DNA of 64,000 nucleotides from Toxorhynchites rutilus septentrionalis (lineage: Eukaryota > Arthropoda > Insecta > Diptera > Culicidae). Positions 21,646-33,479 of this stretch are shown here, in pieces. The stretch is from assembly GCF_029784135.1 (NCBI RefSeq), contig NC_073746.1, forward strand, positions 245,591,307 through 245,655,306. The letters run 5' to 3'. The notes under the pieces are model-generated. The model saw only the letters and a list, made by a program, of their open reading frames with translations. It did not search any database and was not told the DNA's origin. Within the stretch, counting starts at the first letter, position 1. Each line of letters starts with the position of its first letter. Both the position numbers and the translations under genes were made by a program.

Positions 21646-21992
21646 CCAAATTTGATGGATTAGAGTTTAGAAAAGTTTTTACAGGCCAATCTGAAATCAA
21701 GTGTAATTAGCTGGAAAGCTTCTGAAGATTATTCTTTCCCATCAGTAGGATATTTTCGTATCCAATATTGGATGCTTAACATGAAAAACGGAAAATGTTT
21801 CGTATCGCGAAAATTATATAATTTTCAATCGATTATTGCTCAGTCGCCGAAATTTTCATACTTAGAGAGTTCATTCTCCTCTAGTCTGCCTTCCATATTG
21901 CCATCGTAAACCACACCTTCTCTCGATTTCATTCACGCACGAAAAGCATACTGAAATGATATTTGGTGGTGAAACCGATTCATTTTTCGTGA

Positions 21993-22150
21993 GGCGTCGT
22001 GCACAAATTACGTAACGCGATAAGGGGGGAGGGGGTAGATGTTGCGTTACTTTCTGTTTATTAGAGATAGGAAATTGCGTTACGAAAGGGGGGGGGGAGA
22101 GGTGGTTCAGAATTCGGATTTTTAGCGTTACGTAATTTGTGCACGACGCC
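21993..22150. mobile_element. 158-bp MITE with TGA target duplication
   Basis: The ends are inverted copies of GGCGTCGTGCACAAATTACG, followed by TAACGC. TGA flanks both sides (21990-21992, 22151-22153). The empty site survives in the other T copies as CGTGAGGACATCG, for example at 25674-25686, so both the ends and the 3-bp duplication are secure. A 3-bp TNA target is typical of the PIF/Harbinger group, but the superfamily is not shown. Confidence 0.9.
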
Positions 22151-22280
22151 TGAGGACATCGTCAAGACAACATCGTTACTGAACGAGCTGAACGGCGTGG
22201 GATCGAAGGATTCATTACCTGGCCTGACCTGACCTGAAATGCAATCAGTTTATTTTAACTGTGAGGGAGCGCAGAAAAGC

Positions 22281-22320
22281 CGATGCTGATACTCTCGTGA
22301 CCAAGAGAGTATCAGCATCG
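22281..22320. repeat. Perfect 16-bp hairpin
   Basis: CGATGCTGATACTCTC (22281-22296) and its exact complement (22305-22320) surround the 8-base loop GTGACCAA. Confidence 0.9.
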
Positions 22321-22804
22321 AAATACGGTTCCTCGGAAAGACATAGAAGCAGCCGCCACACACACACACATACACGTGCGCAACTTTTTTCGTTTGCTGG
22401 TTATCGAGAGGAAACCTGGAAAGAAATGACCGTTGCTGAAAAATAATCTGCCAGTTCCCCTTGGAATTGAAAATTACATTCAAGCGAGTTTATTTTAATG
22501 TTTTCTATCCATATAATACTGCGACCACATACATTTGGTTTTGTGATTTGTCAATCAAGTGCAGTTAGCAGGAAAGCTTTTGAAGATTATTCTTCAGAAC
22601 AAGGTTTTTTGTATCCAATATTGGATGCATAAAACCTTGAGTCTCCAACGTAACACTCTCGTTTTTGAAGTCACCCAAATATTTATTTATTCATTCATTC
22701 AGGATGGATTTAGATTCAACTTCAAACAAATGATCTCTAAATCAACGATAGTCCTACGTCACCCTTGCGGTTATACCATAGATATAACCCACTTCCTGTT
22801 TTTT

Positions 22805-23192
22805 GCTTTTTGAGTGTTTATTCAACCCAATGCGAATTTTAATTGTACTAACAACACCGTATAAAATTTCTTTGGACGAAAATGAACACAACAAAACAGA
22901 CGGCTAAAAACCGAACGACCCGTTCTCGAGCGGGAACACACCTTGGTTCTTATTTATGAAAATTGAAATAAATCGTTTCATTTATCAATTTATTTTTTAT
23001 ACAACTGCTAACATATATAATTTTACACTTACACTTGTGCTAAATTTTCACCATACACGATCGGTCATTTTTTATGAAATTTCACGAAGCAATCAACAAT
23101 AAAGTTGCAAATTTAAATTTTATTTGCTAGAATTAATCGTATTACTCACCTTACTTGCAATATAAAAATACTCCCGACTTGCATATATTTGC
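22805..23192. other. No gene seen
   Basis: AT-rich spacer. No domain, RNA gene or repeat was recognised. Confidence 0.5.
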
Positions 23193-23440
23193 AATGTCGA
23201 TTTCCCCCAGGCAGCTTGGTTTTGATATCTCTGTTATGGAACACATTCCGGTGGGAGCAAAAGCTCCCCCTATTTTAATGTAATTACAATGTCGATTTCC
23301 CCCAGGCAGCTTACTTTTGATGTCCCTGTTAAGCAACACATTTGGTGGGAGCAAAAGTTCCCCCTACTTTCATGTATTTACAATGCCGAATTCCCCCAGG
23401 CAGCTTGGTTTTGATGTCTCTGTTAGGGAACCGCCGCATG
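23193..23440 (+). repeat. Three tandem copies of a 95-bp unit
   Basis: Units start at about 23193, 23288 and 23382. Each contains CCCCCAGGCAGCTT, then TTTTGATNTC, and the first two continue to GGTGGGAGCAAAAG and CCCCCTA. The third runs into unique sequence after GGGAACC. Confidence 0.8.
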
Positions 23441-23670
23441 TGTCGTCAATTTCGACCAATCAGAAGTGGGTATGTCCGTTAGTATAGGGGTTGAGAGTAT
23501 TCAATTGTTCGATACTTAATTTCATGACATGTAATATTTTATTCAATAGAAAAAATTGTTATGGAATGCCGAAATTGATTGACGAAAAAATTTGATCAAT
23601 CCATCATGAAATGACTGGACATTTGGACATTGGACATTTTTCAAAATGTGCTCGATTTTCGATTTTCAAT

Positions 23671-23714
23671 TTGTACCCCAATATGTTCCCGAAAGACGTA
23701 ATCCTACGTCAAAA
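23671..23714 (-). repeat. Solitary end of family T
   Basis: GAAAGACGTAATCCTACGTC followed by AAAAG, with an upstream GTACCCC block, resembles the terminal 45 bp of T1 and T6 (ACACCCCGGTATAG, then GAAAGACGTAGTCC). No partner end lies nearby. Confidence 0.55.
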
Positions 23715-23759
23715 GGTTATTCAGTGAAGGAATCTATCATTCAGTGAAGTTAATCTGTT

Positions 23760-24094
23760 AAGACGCGTCCACATTACGCCAATCGGTCTTGGCCGCCCGG
23801 TAAAGCCGACTAAATGTGGACGTACCGCCCAGGCTTGCCGACGTGCCGAAAACCGAATTGAATCAAACCGAACCCAACCCGAAACAAGTGGGTCTGGTTC
23901 GAGAAAGTCGAACCAAAATAAAACGAAGTAAATAAACGTTGACGACATTGTACTTCGTGTGTTCGTGACGGCTTCGTGCATCCGATGGGACTTCGGCTTC
24001 GTGTACCCGATAAGGCGTCCACATTACATAACGAACCGAATATGCCGCCTGGTACAGGTCGATCGGCATCATTCGGCATAATGTGGACGCGCCT
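23760..24094. mobile_element. About 335-bp MITE with GGCGCGTCCACATTA ends
   Basis: The left end reads AAGACGCGTCCACATTACGCC-like and the right end reverse-complements to AAAGGCGCGTCCACATTATG. An extra inner copy of GGCGTCCACATTACA lies at 24014. Exact boundaries and target duplication are uncertain. It has no coding capacity. Confidence 0.65.
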
Positions 24095-24763
24095 TTATAT
24101 TCACGACATGCACTTCAGTTCTCTACTTCAGAAACAAAGACATTCTAATACATTTTTACACTTCAATTTGACTCGATTGCTACATTCAAGACGACAGAAT
24201 CGCGAGAATTGATACATGCTCATTAAAGCATCCTCAGAAGAAGAGCTAGTACTTACTGAATCGGTTTTCATCTAAATCAAAAACCTAAAATCATAACTTT
24301 GGGGGAAATGAATTGTATACAACCTTATTACGGCTGTCACCGTGTGTGAAGAATCCAGTAGAGTTCATCCGTCGTGACAACTTTGATGAACTCGGTGTTA
24401 TTATGAATACCACGATACTGTCATATCACGGAGAAAAACAGGTATATTTGTCACTTGCTTTAGATGGTGAAAGCTAGTCACACGGAATGGAGTGAGTTTA
24501 ATTTCGTATTTTTTAGCTTTTTTGCTAAAATTTTGAATCTTGTCTTGTCTTGTTTAAGAAACAAAAGATGAACAAACAGCAATTCACCCGCCTGGTGGCA
24601 TTTTTATACCGAAATTCTGATGTATCCAGAGGACGTAAATTTGTTTATTTGGATTCGGTAAATGCGCTATGGGATGTAATTAAGGATTAAAAATGTAGTT
24701 CCCGTAGTTCAATTAAAACATGGCGAAGGTCTAGTTGCGATTGTCCTGAATGAACAGAATTTT
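24095..24763. other. No gene seen
   Basis: Unique-looking AT-rich sequence directly left of the T3-T5 array. No recognisable product. Confidence 0.5.
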
Positions 24764-27286
24764 TGACGTAGGACTACGTCTTTCATTTCTATACCGGGGT
24801 GTAAAATCAAAGTTTCGAAAACGAAAGCGTTACGCCGGAGACCGAGATTTTGAGCGTTAATAGCTCCTAAACAACTGAACGAAATGGTATGATAAACACT
24901 TCATTCGAAAGATAAAATGTCTACGCGTTCTATACTTGTTACTTTTTGATCCAAAAACTTTTTTCAATAGCCTTAAAATTGCTTTCAAAACAGGCTATTG
25001 AAATCACCAATCGGTATATAAGCGAGCGCCGCTCGGAAATCCACTCAGTTCTAATTGAACAGCGATTGGAGCATGTTGTCGCTGTTGTGGTGAAGCTCTT
25101 CGTTTATCATGAAAGCGCGGATGAACGGTGTCACCAAGAGCCTGTTTGTGCACCCTAGGCCAGAAGGGAATCCATCAGGAGGAGAGTGATGCCACAAACG
25201 GTTCCCCGGGAAGACATCGCTACACACACATACACGCGCGGAATTCTTTCCGTTTGGATGCCATTCAGCATTGAGAAAGTTCCGGAAAGATCTAATCTTT
25301 TCTAGAAAATAATCTGCCAGTTCCTCTGGGAATTTAAAAATACATTCATGTGAAAGAGTTTATTTGAATGTTTTCTATCCATGTAACACTGTGACCAAAT
25401 ACATTTGGTTTTGTGATTTTTCAATCAATCGCAATTAACAGGATAGCTTCTGAAGATTATTCTTCACCATCAGTAGGATATTTCCGTATCCAATATTGTA
25501 TGCGCCCGCAATCGATTATTGCTCAGTCGCCGAAAGTTTCGAGCTCAGAGAGTTCATTCCCCTCTAGTTTGCCTTCCAAATTGCCATCGTAAACCACATC
25601 TTCTCTCGATTCAATCACACACAAAAAGCATACTTAAGCGATATTCTGGTGGTGAGACACATTCATTTTTCGTGAGGACATCGACAAGACAACATCGTTG
25701 CCTAACGTGCTGGAGGAGGTGAACGGCGAAGGATCGACACATACACGCACAGAATTCTTTCCGTTTGGATGCCATTCAGCATCGAGAAAGTTCCGGAAAG
25801 ATCTAATCATTGGTGGAAAATGATCTGCCAGTTCCTCTGGGAATTTAAAAATACATTCATGTGAAAGAGTTTATTTGAATGTTTTCTATCCATGTAACAC
25901 TGTGACCAAATATTTTTCAATCAAGTACTATTAACAGGTGGTTATCGAGTTAGTATTAACCACTGGTGGGCTTCCAGTATTGAGGAAAATGTGGAAATAT
26001 CTAATCGTTACTGAAAATAATCTGCCAGTTCCTCTGGGAATTTGAAAATACATTCATGTGAAAGAGTTTATTTTAATGTTTTCTATCCATGTAACACTGT
26101 GACCAAATATTTTTCAATCAAGTACTATTAACAGGTGGTTATCGAGTTAGCATTAACCACTGGTGGGCTTCCAGTATCGAGGAAAATGTAGAAATATCTA
26201 ATCGTTACTGAAAATAATCTGCCAGTTCCTCTGGGAATTTAAAAATACATTCATGTGAAAGAGTTTATTTGAATGTTTTCTATCCATGTAACACTGTGAC
26301 CAAATACATTTGGTTTTGTGATTTTTCAATCAATCGCAATTAACAGGATAGCTTCAGAAGATTATTCTTCCCCATCAGTAGGATATTTCCGTATCCAATA
26401 TTGTATGCGCCCGCAATCGATTATTGCTCAGTCGCCGAAAGTTCCGAGCTCAGAGAGTTCATTCCCCTCTAGTTTGCCTTCCAAATTTCCATCGTAAACC
26501 ACACCTTCTCTCGATTCAAACACACACAAAAAGCAAACTTAAGCGATATTCTGGTGGTGAGACACATTCATTTTTCGTGAGGACATCGACAAGACAACAT
26601 CGTTGCCTAACGTGCTGAAGGAGGTGGACGGCGAAGGATCGACACATACACGCGCAGAATTCTTTCCGTTTGGATGCCATTCAGCATCGAGAAAGTTCCG
26701 GAAAGATCTAATCATTGCTGGAAAATAATCTGCAAGTTCCTCTGAGAATTTAAAAATACATTCATGTGAAAGAGTTTATTTTAATGTTTTCTATCCATGT
26801 AACACTGAGACCAAATATTTTTCAATCAAGTACTATTAACAGGTGGTTATCGAGTTAGTATTAACCACTGGTGGGCTTCCAGTATCGAGGAAAATGTGGA
26901 AATATCTAATCGTTGCTGGAAAATAATCTGCCAGTTCCCCTTGGAATTGAAAATTACATTCAAGCGAAAGAGTTTATTTTAATGTTTTCTATCCATAAAA
27001 TATCCATATAATACATTTGGGTTTGTGATTTGTCAATCAAGTACAGTTAGCAGGTTAGCTTCTGAAGATTATTCTTCAGAACAAGGTTTTTCGTATCCTA
27101 TATTGGATGCATAAAACCTTGTGCCTCCAACGTAACGCTCTCGTTTTCGAAGTCCCCCAAATATTCATTTATTCATTCATTCAGAATGGATTTAGATTCA
27201 ACTTCGAACAAATGATCTCTAAATCAACGATAGTCCTACGTCACCCTTGCGGTTATACCATAGATATAACCCACTTCCTGTTTTTT
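24764..27286 (+). mobile_element. T3: family T element, first of a tandem array
   Basis: About 2.5 kb from TGACGTAGGACTACGTC to CCCACTTCCTGTTTTT. The left module holds the 11-bp inverted repeat and core promoter. The middle has several units of a repeat of roughly 195 bp (CTGCCAGTTCCTCTGGGAAT near 25315, 25826, 26024, 26218 and 26928). The right module has GAAAACGAAGTC-like and CATTTATTCATTCATT blocks before the CCTACGTCACCC end. No real protein is encoded; the short frames repeat because the DNA repeats. Confidence 0.75.
24962..25050 (+). promoter_or_regulatory. T3 promoter: inverted repeat, TATA box, initiator
   Basis: TTTCAATAGCC (24962-24972) and its exact complement GGCTATTGAAA (24993-25003) lie just above TATATAAG (25015-25022). 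TCAGTT follows at 25045-25050. By arthropod promoter rules, transcription would start at the A at 25047. Confidence 0.65.
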
Positions 27287-27290
27287 TTTT

Positions 27291-29814
27291 TGACGTAGGA
27301 CTACGTCTTTCATTTCTATACCGGGGTGTAAAATCAAAGTTTCGAAAACGAAAGCGTTACGCCGGAGACCGAGATTTTGAGCGTTAATAGCTCCTAAACA
27401 ACTGAACGAAATGGTATGATAAACACTTCATTCGAAAGATAAAATGTCTACGCGTTCTATACTTGTTACTTTTTGATCCAAAAACTAGTTTCAATAGCCT
27501 TAAAATTGCTTTCAAAACAGGCTATTGAAATCACCAATCGGTATATAAGCGAGCGCCGCTCGGAAAACCACTCAGTTCTAATTGAACAGTGATTGGAGCA
27601 TGTTGTCGCTGTTGTGGTGAAGCTCTTCGTTTATCATGAAAGCGCGGATGAACGGTGTCACCAAGAGCCCGTTTGTGCACCTTAGGCCAGAAGGGAATCC
27701 ATCAGGAGGAGAGTGATGCCACAAACGGTTCCCCGGGAAGACATCGCTACACACACATACACGCGCGGAATTCTTTCCGTTTGGATGCCATTCAGCATTG
27801 AGAAAGTTCCGGAAAGATCTAATCTTTTCTGGAAAATAATCTGCCAGTTCCTCTGGGAATTTAAAAATACATTCATGTGAAAGAGTTTATTTGAATGTTT
27901 TCTATCCATGTAACACTGTGACCAAATACATTTGGTTTTGTGATTTTTCAATCAATCGCAATTAACAGGATAGCTTCTGAAGATTATTCTTCACCATCAG
28001 TAGGATATTTCCGTATCCAATATTGTATGCGCCCGCAATCGATTATTGCTCAGTCGCCGAAAGTTTCGAGCTCAGAGAGTTCATTCCCCTCTAGTTTGCC
28101 TTCCAAATTGCCATCGTAAACCACATCTTCTCTCGATTCAATCACACACAAAAAGCATACTTAAGCGATATTCTGGTGGTGAGACACATTCATTTTTCGT
28201 GAGGACATCGACAAGACAACATCGTTGCCTAACGTGCTGGAGGAGGTGAACGGCGAAGGATCGACACATACACGCGCAGAATTCTTTCCGTTTGGATGCC
28301 ATTCAGCATCGAGAAAGTTCCGGAAAGATCTAATCATTGGTGGAAAATGATCTGCCAGTTCCTCTGGGAATTTAAAAATACATTCATGTGAAAGAGTTTA
28401 TTTGAATGTTTTCTATCCATGTAACACTGTGACCAAATATTTTTCAATCAAGTACTATTAACAGGTGGTTATCGAGTTAGTATTAACCACTGGTGGGCTT
28501 CCAGTATTGAGGAAAATGTGGAAATATCTAATCGTTACTGAAAATAATCTGCCAGTTCCTCTGGGAATTTGAAAATACATTCATGTGAAAGAGTTTATTT
28601 TAATGTTTTCTATCCATGTAACACTGTGACCAAATATTTTTCAATCAAGTACTATTAACAGGTGGTTATCGAGTTAGCATTAACCACTGGTGGGCTTCCA
28701 GTATCGAGGAAAATGTAGAAATATCTAATCGTTACTGAAAATAATCTGCCAGTTCCTCTGGGAATTTAAAAATACATTCATGTGAAAGAGTTTATTTGAA
28801 TGTTTTCTATCCATGTAACACTGTGACCAAATACATTTGGTTTTGTGATTTTTCAATCAATCGCAATTAACAGGATAGCTTCAGAAGATTATTCTTCCCC
28901 ATCAGTAGGATATTTCCGTATCCAATATTGTATGCGCCCGCAATCGATTATTGCTCAGTCGCCGAAAGTTCCGAGCTCAGAGAGTTCATTCCCCTCTAGT
29001 TTGCCTTCCAAATTTCCATCGTAAACCACACCTTCTCTCGATTCAAACACACACAAAAAGCAAACTTAAGCGATATTCTGGTGGTGAGACACATTCATTT
29101 TTCGTGAGGACATCGACAAGACAACATCGTTGCCTAACGTGCTGAAGGAGGTGGACGGCGAAGGATCGACACATACACGCGCAGAATTCTTTCCGTTTGG
29201 ATGCCATTCAGCATCGAGAAAGTTCCGGAAAGATCTAATCATTGCTGGAAAATAATCTGCAAGTTCCTCTGAGAATTTAAAAATACATTCATGTGAAAGA
29301 GTTTATTTTAATGTTTTCTATCCATGTAACACTGAGACCAAATATTTTTCAATCAAGTACTATTAACAGGTGGTTATCGAGTTAGTATTAACCACTGGTG
29401 GGCTTCCAGTATCGAGGAAAATGTGGAAATATCTAATCGTTGCTGGAAAATAATCTGCCAGTTCCCCTTGGAATTGAAAATTACATTCAAGCGAAAGAGT
29501 TTATTTTAATGTTTTCTATCCATAAAATATCCATATAATACATTTGGGTTTGTGATTTGTCAATCAAGTACAGTTAGCAGGTTAGCTTCTGAAGATTATT
29601 CTTCAGAACAAGGTTTTTCGTATCCTATATTGGATGCATAAAACCTTGTGCCTCCAACGTAACGCTCTCGTTTTCGAAGTCCCCCAAAGTCCCCCATTTA
29701 TTCATTCATTCAGAATGGATTTAGATTCAACTTCGAACAAATGATCTCTAAATCAACGATAGTCCTACGTCACCCTTGCGGTTATACCATAGATATAACC
29801 CACTTCCTGTTTTT
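27291..29814 (+). mobile_element. T4: middle, recombinant copy of the tandem array
   Basis: It begins TGACGTAGGACTACG directly after the poly-T of T3 and repeats T3 with a period of 2527 bp. Up to about 27680 it carries T5-like variants (ACTAGTTTC, GGAAAACCACT, AGAGCCCGTTTG). From about 27722 on it carries T3-like variants (CCACAAACGGTT, GAAGACATCGC). Its promoter (TATATAAG 27542-27549, TCAGTT 27572-27577) keeps the 30-bp spacing. Private changes include a short duplication near 29680 (CCCCCAAAGTCCCCC). Confidence 0.8.
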
Positions 29815-29818
29815 TTTT

Positions 29819-31852
29819 TGACGTAGGACTACGTCTTTCATTTCTATACCGGGGTGTAAAATCAAAGTTTCGAAAACGAAAGCGTTACGCCGGAGACCGA
29901 GATTTTGAGCGTTAATAGCTCCTAAACAACTGAACGAAATGGTATGATAAACACTTCATTCGAAAGATAAAATGTCTACGCGTTCTATACTTGTTACTTT
30001 TTGATCCAAAAACTAGTTTCAATAGCCTTAAAATTGCTTTCAAAACAGGCTATTGAAATCACCAATCGGTATATAAGCGAGCGCCGCTCGGAAAACCACT
30101 CAGTTCTAATTGAACAGTGATTGGAGCATGTTGTCGCTGTTGTGGTGAAGCTCTTCGTTTATCATGAAAGCGCGGATGAACGGTGTCACCAAGAGCCCGT
30201 TTGTGCACCTTAGGCCAGAAGGGAATCCATCAGGAGGAGAGTGATGCCACAGACAGTTCCCCGGGAAGATCTCGAAGCAGCCGCTACACACACACACACA
30301 CATATATACACACGCGGAATTCTTTCCGTTTGGATGCCATTCAGCATCGAGAAAGTTCCGGAAAGATCTAATCATTACTGGAAAATAATCTGCCAGTTCC
30401 TCTGGGAATTCAAAAATACATTCATGTGAAAGAGTTTATTTGAATGTTTTCTATCCATGTAACACTGTGACCAAATATTTTTCAATCAAGTACTATTAAC
30501 AGGTGGTTATCGAGTTAGTATTAACCACTGGTGGGCTTCCATTATCGAGGAAAATGTGGAAATATCTAATCATTGCTGGAAAATAATCTGCCAGTTCCTC
30601 TGGGAATTTAAAAATACATTCATGTGAAAGAGTTTACTTTAATGTTTTCTATCCATGTAACACTGTGACCAAATACATTTGGTTTTGTGATTTTTCAATC
30701 AATCGCAATTAACAAGATAGTTTCTGAAGATTATTCTTCCCCATCAGTAGGATATTTCCGTATCCAATATTGTATGCGCCCGCAATCGATTCTTGCTCTG
30801 TCGCCGAAAGTTCCGAGCTCAGAGAGTTCATTCCCCTCTAGTTTGCCTTCCAAATTGCCATCGTAAACCACACCTTCTCTCGATTCAATCACACACAAAA
30901 AGCATACTTAAGCGATATTCTGGTGGTGAGACACATTCATTTTTCGTGAGGACATCGACAAGACAACATCGTTGCCTAACGTGCTGGAGGAGGTGGACGG
31001 CGAAGGATCGACACATACACGCGCAGAATTCCTTCCGTTTGGATGCCATTCAGCATCGAGAAAGTTCTGGAAAGATCTAATTATTGCTGGAAAATAACCT
31101 GCCAGTTCCTCTGGGAATTTAAAAATACATTCATGTGAAAGAGTTTATTTGAATGTTTTCTATTCATGTAACACTGTGACCAAATATTTTTCAATCAAGT
31201 ACTATTAACAGGTGGTAATCGAGTTAGTATTAACCACTGGTGGGCTTCCAGTATCGAGGAAAATGTGGAAATATCTAATCATTACTGAAAATAATCTGCC
31301 AGTTCCTCTGGGAATTCAAAAATACATTCATGTGAAAAAGTTTATTTGAATGTTTTCTATCCATGTAACACTGTGACCAAATATGTTTCAAGCAAGTGCT
31401 ATTAACAGATGGTTATCGAATTAGCATTAACCACATGTGGGCTTCCAGTATCGAGGAAAATGTGGAAATATCTAATCATTGCTGGGAAATAATCTGCCAG
31501 TTCCTCTGGGAATTTACAATTACATTCATGTGAAAGAGTTTATTTCAATGTTTTCTATCCATAAAATATCCATATAATACATTTGGGTTTGTGATTTGTC
31601 AATCAAGTACAGTTAGCAGGTTAGCTTCTGAAGATTATTCTTCAGAACAAGGTTTTTCGTATCCTATATTGGATGCATAAAACCTTGTGCCTCCAACGTA
31701 ACGCTCTCGTTTTCGAAGTCTCCCAAATATTCATTTATTCATTCATTCAGAATGGATTTAGATTCAACTTCAAACTAATGATCTCTAAACCAACGATAGT
31801 CCTACGTCACCCTTGCGGTTATACCATAGATATAACCCACTTCCTGTTTTTT
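29819..31852 (+). mobile_element. T5: last copy of the tandem array, shorter
   Basis: About 2.03 kb, again from TGACGTAGGACTACG to CTTCCTGTTTTTT. It has fewer internal repeat units than T3 and T4, and after the promoter module reads CCACAGACAGTTCC and a longer CA/TA microsatellite (30284-30313). Promoter: TATATAAG at 30070-30077 and TCAGTT at 30100-30105. Confidence 0.75.
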
Positions 31853-32213
31853 GTTTCTATTTTTAGAATTAGACTGAGAGAGAGTTGCAACACTATAAAA
31901 TGGCAATGGAGGCCACTGGCCCAAATACGGTCATTATGATTGATTATGTATAATATTGATTTGTTGATATTTTGAATATAAAATAATAACCAACATTGCA
32001 GAGCTAGTTTTTTGTAATTCAAACATTCACAATTGGCGGACCAGACCAGAATCAGGACGATAGTTATAACTTTTTACGTTATAGATATTTTCAACGGTAT
32101 TGTTTTGAAGACATACTTTGAATGAAAGAATATTGAAAAAGAGATAATAAGTTTCAAACATGGAAAAAATGAGTCCATCATTGCAAAGCATTCGCAAGAT
32201 ACTGGCCCTGATT
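31853..32213. other. No gene seen
   Basis: Short AT-rich spacer after the T array. Confidence 0.5.
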
Positions 32214-32576
32214 CTCGAATACACTTCACGGTGGAAACGAAATGAACGGCACGCCATTGAACTACGTTTTACGAGTTAGTGAAGTGCCGAAGATAATGAT
32301 GAGTTTTCAGGCAGAATGAGCACTTTTCAAATAAAAAATCATTAATGAAAATTAACTTCTTCGTATCAAACTGGTATTCAATGTGAGTGGAAAACATTGT
32401 TTTCTTCATGTGGTATAATAATCTCATACAAAAATTTCACCTGAAGATAATTTGATATTATAATGATAAGTTTAGTGGGAAACTAATTTCGTATCCAGAT
32501 GTCGACACCGTACCGTTGCCATCGCGAATACGTTTCATTCCGTTTCCACCGTGAAGTGTATTCGAGAATCAGGCCC
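32214..32576. mobile_element. 363-bp TIR element
   Basis: The left end reads GGCCCTGATTCTCGAATACA and the right end reverse-complements to GGGCCTGATTCTCGAATACA. The match continues through CTTCACGGTGGAAACG, giving TIRs of about 43 bp. ACT flanks both sides, a possible 3-bp target duplication. It is non-coding. Confidence 0.8.
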
Positions 32577-33479
32577 ACTCTTTTTAAATTCTTCTCTAGT
32601 TCTTTTTCCATAATTTTGATATCCGTCTAAAGAAAATCTCAATCACTTTCCGCTTTTGTCAAATTCCTTGAAACCCATCAGATGTTTTCTATGAGGATTA
32701 TGGTTCTGACCGAAGTTGCTGATCAGTTTCTGTTTAAATAATTAAATCAAACCTCATGTCCCGTATATCAAGTTACACGAGAATGGGAAGGATAAGAGGA
32801 TTAAACTTCAGAATCCCATATGGGAGTAGCTCAGATTATACTGATCGTGAGGTGGGTAAATTCGGGTTTGTTCTGAGATATAAAAGATATTATTATTCAT
32901 CAAAATTGTAGAAATGGTTCATAAAAAATTATTCTGAATATTTCGCACTACTCAAACGAGTAAGACAGAGCTAAGTACAAGAGTATGCGAGATTTCAATT
33001 ATTAAACATAATACTCAAGTTTTATCTCTAGCGTAAAATTACATTCCCATATGTTCAACATCTACATTATTCCCGACCAACCAAGTATTCATCTTTGAGC
33101 CAGCATTTGATTCAGTGATGTTCGTGATCAGGCCCAATGTGTCTAGAAGAGCAAGAGTCGATGGCTAACCAACACTATTGCGCCTTCTTATTGACATCAA
33201 TCAGTCGCTACTTGGAAAGACGCCTGGACATTTGAAGCAAAATGCTTCGACTCACAAATCGGGCAGTTCTCATCGTGTTAGTAAGGTTTTTGAATCCATG
33301 GTTCAATCTGTACTATACAAAGTTGAACACATGAAAGATTTCCAAAATCCATTAATCGGAAAGTTGCAGTTGCAATTTTATCATCACGTATACAATAAAA
33401 AAATGGACTAATTTCGATTGGCGATGGGAAAAAACAAAAAAAAAATTAAAGGGAACAAATTTTCATTCATTCGTTTATT
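32577..33479. other. No gene recognised
   Basis: AT-rich. A 77-codon open frame at 33178-33411 (+) has no features I recognise and is likely chance. Confidence 0.5.

Larger units (their letters stand above)
17731..22804 (+). mobile_element. T2: 5.07-kb family T element carrying histone H3 pseudogenes
   Basis: It starts TTTTGACGTAGGACTACG and ends GTCCTACGTCACCC, then ACCCACTTCCTGTTTTTT, like T3-T5. The first 750 bp (conserved promoter module) and the last 1.1 kb match the shorter copies. Between them about 3 kb is unique to this copy: a 1.4-kb inverted repeat with two H3 pseudogenes, a TA-flanked MITE and a third H3 pseudogene. Two small elements are nested inside (20853-21077 and 21993-22150). 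No transposase is visible. That the histone block was gained by a T element is an inference; the reverse order of events is possible. Confidence 0.65.

Noticed and set aside
25519..25722. Repeated 64-95-codon frames (MLSRRKFRAQRVHS...) in T3, T4 and T5
   Set aside because: They recur only because the DNA recurs; they match no protein and change length and start between copies.
25310..27050. CRISPR-like array because of regularly spaced repeats
   Set aside because: The repeats are about 195-bp diverged tandem units in a eukaryotic transposon, not short direct repeats with unique spacers.
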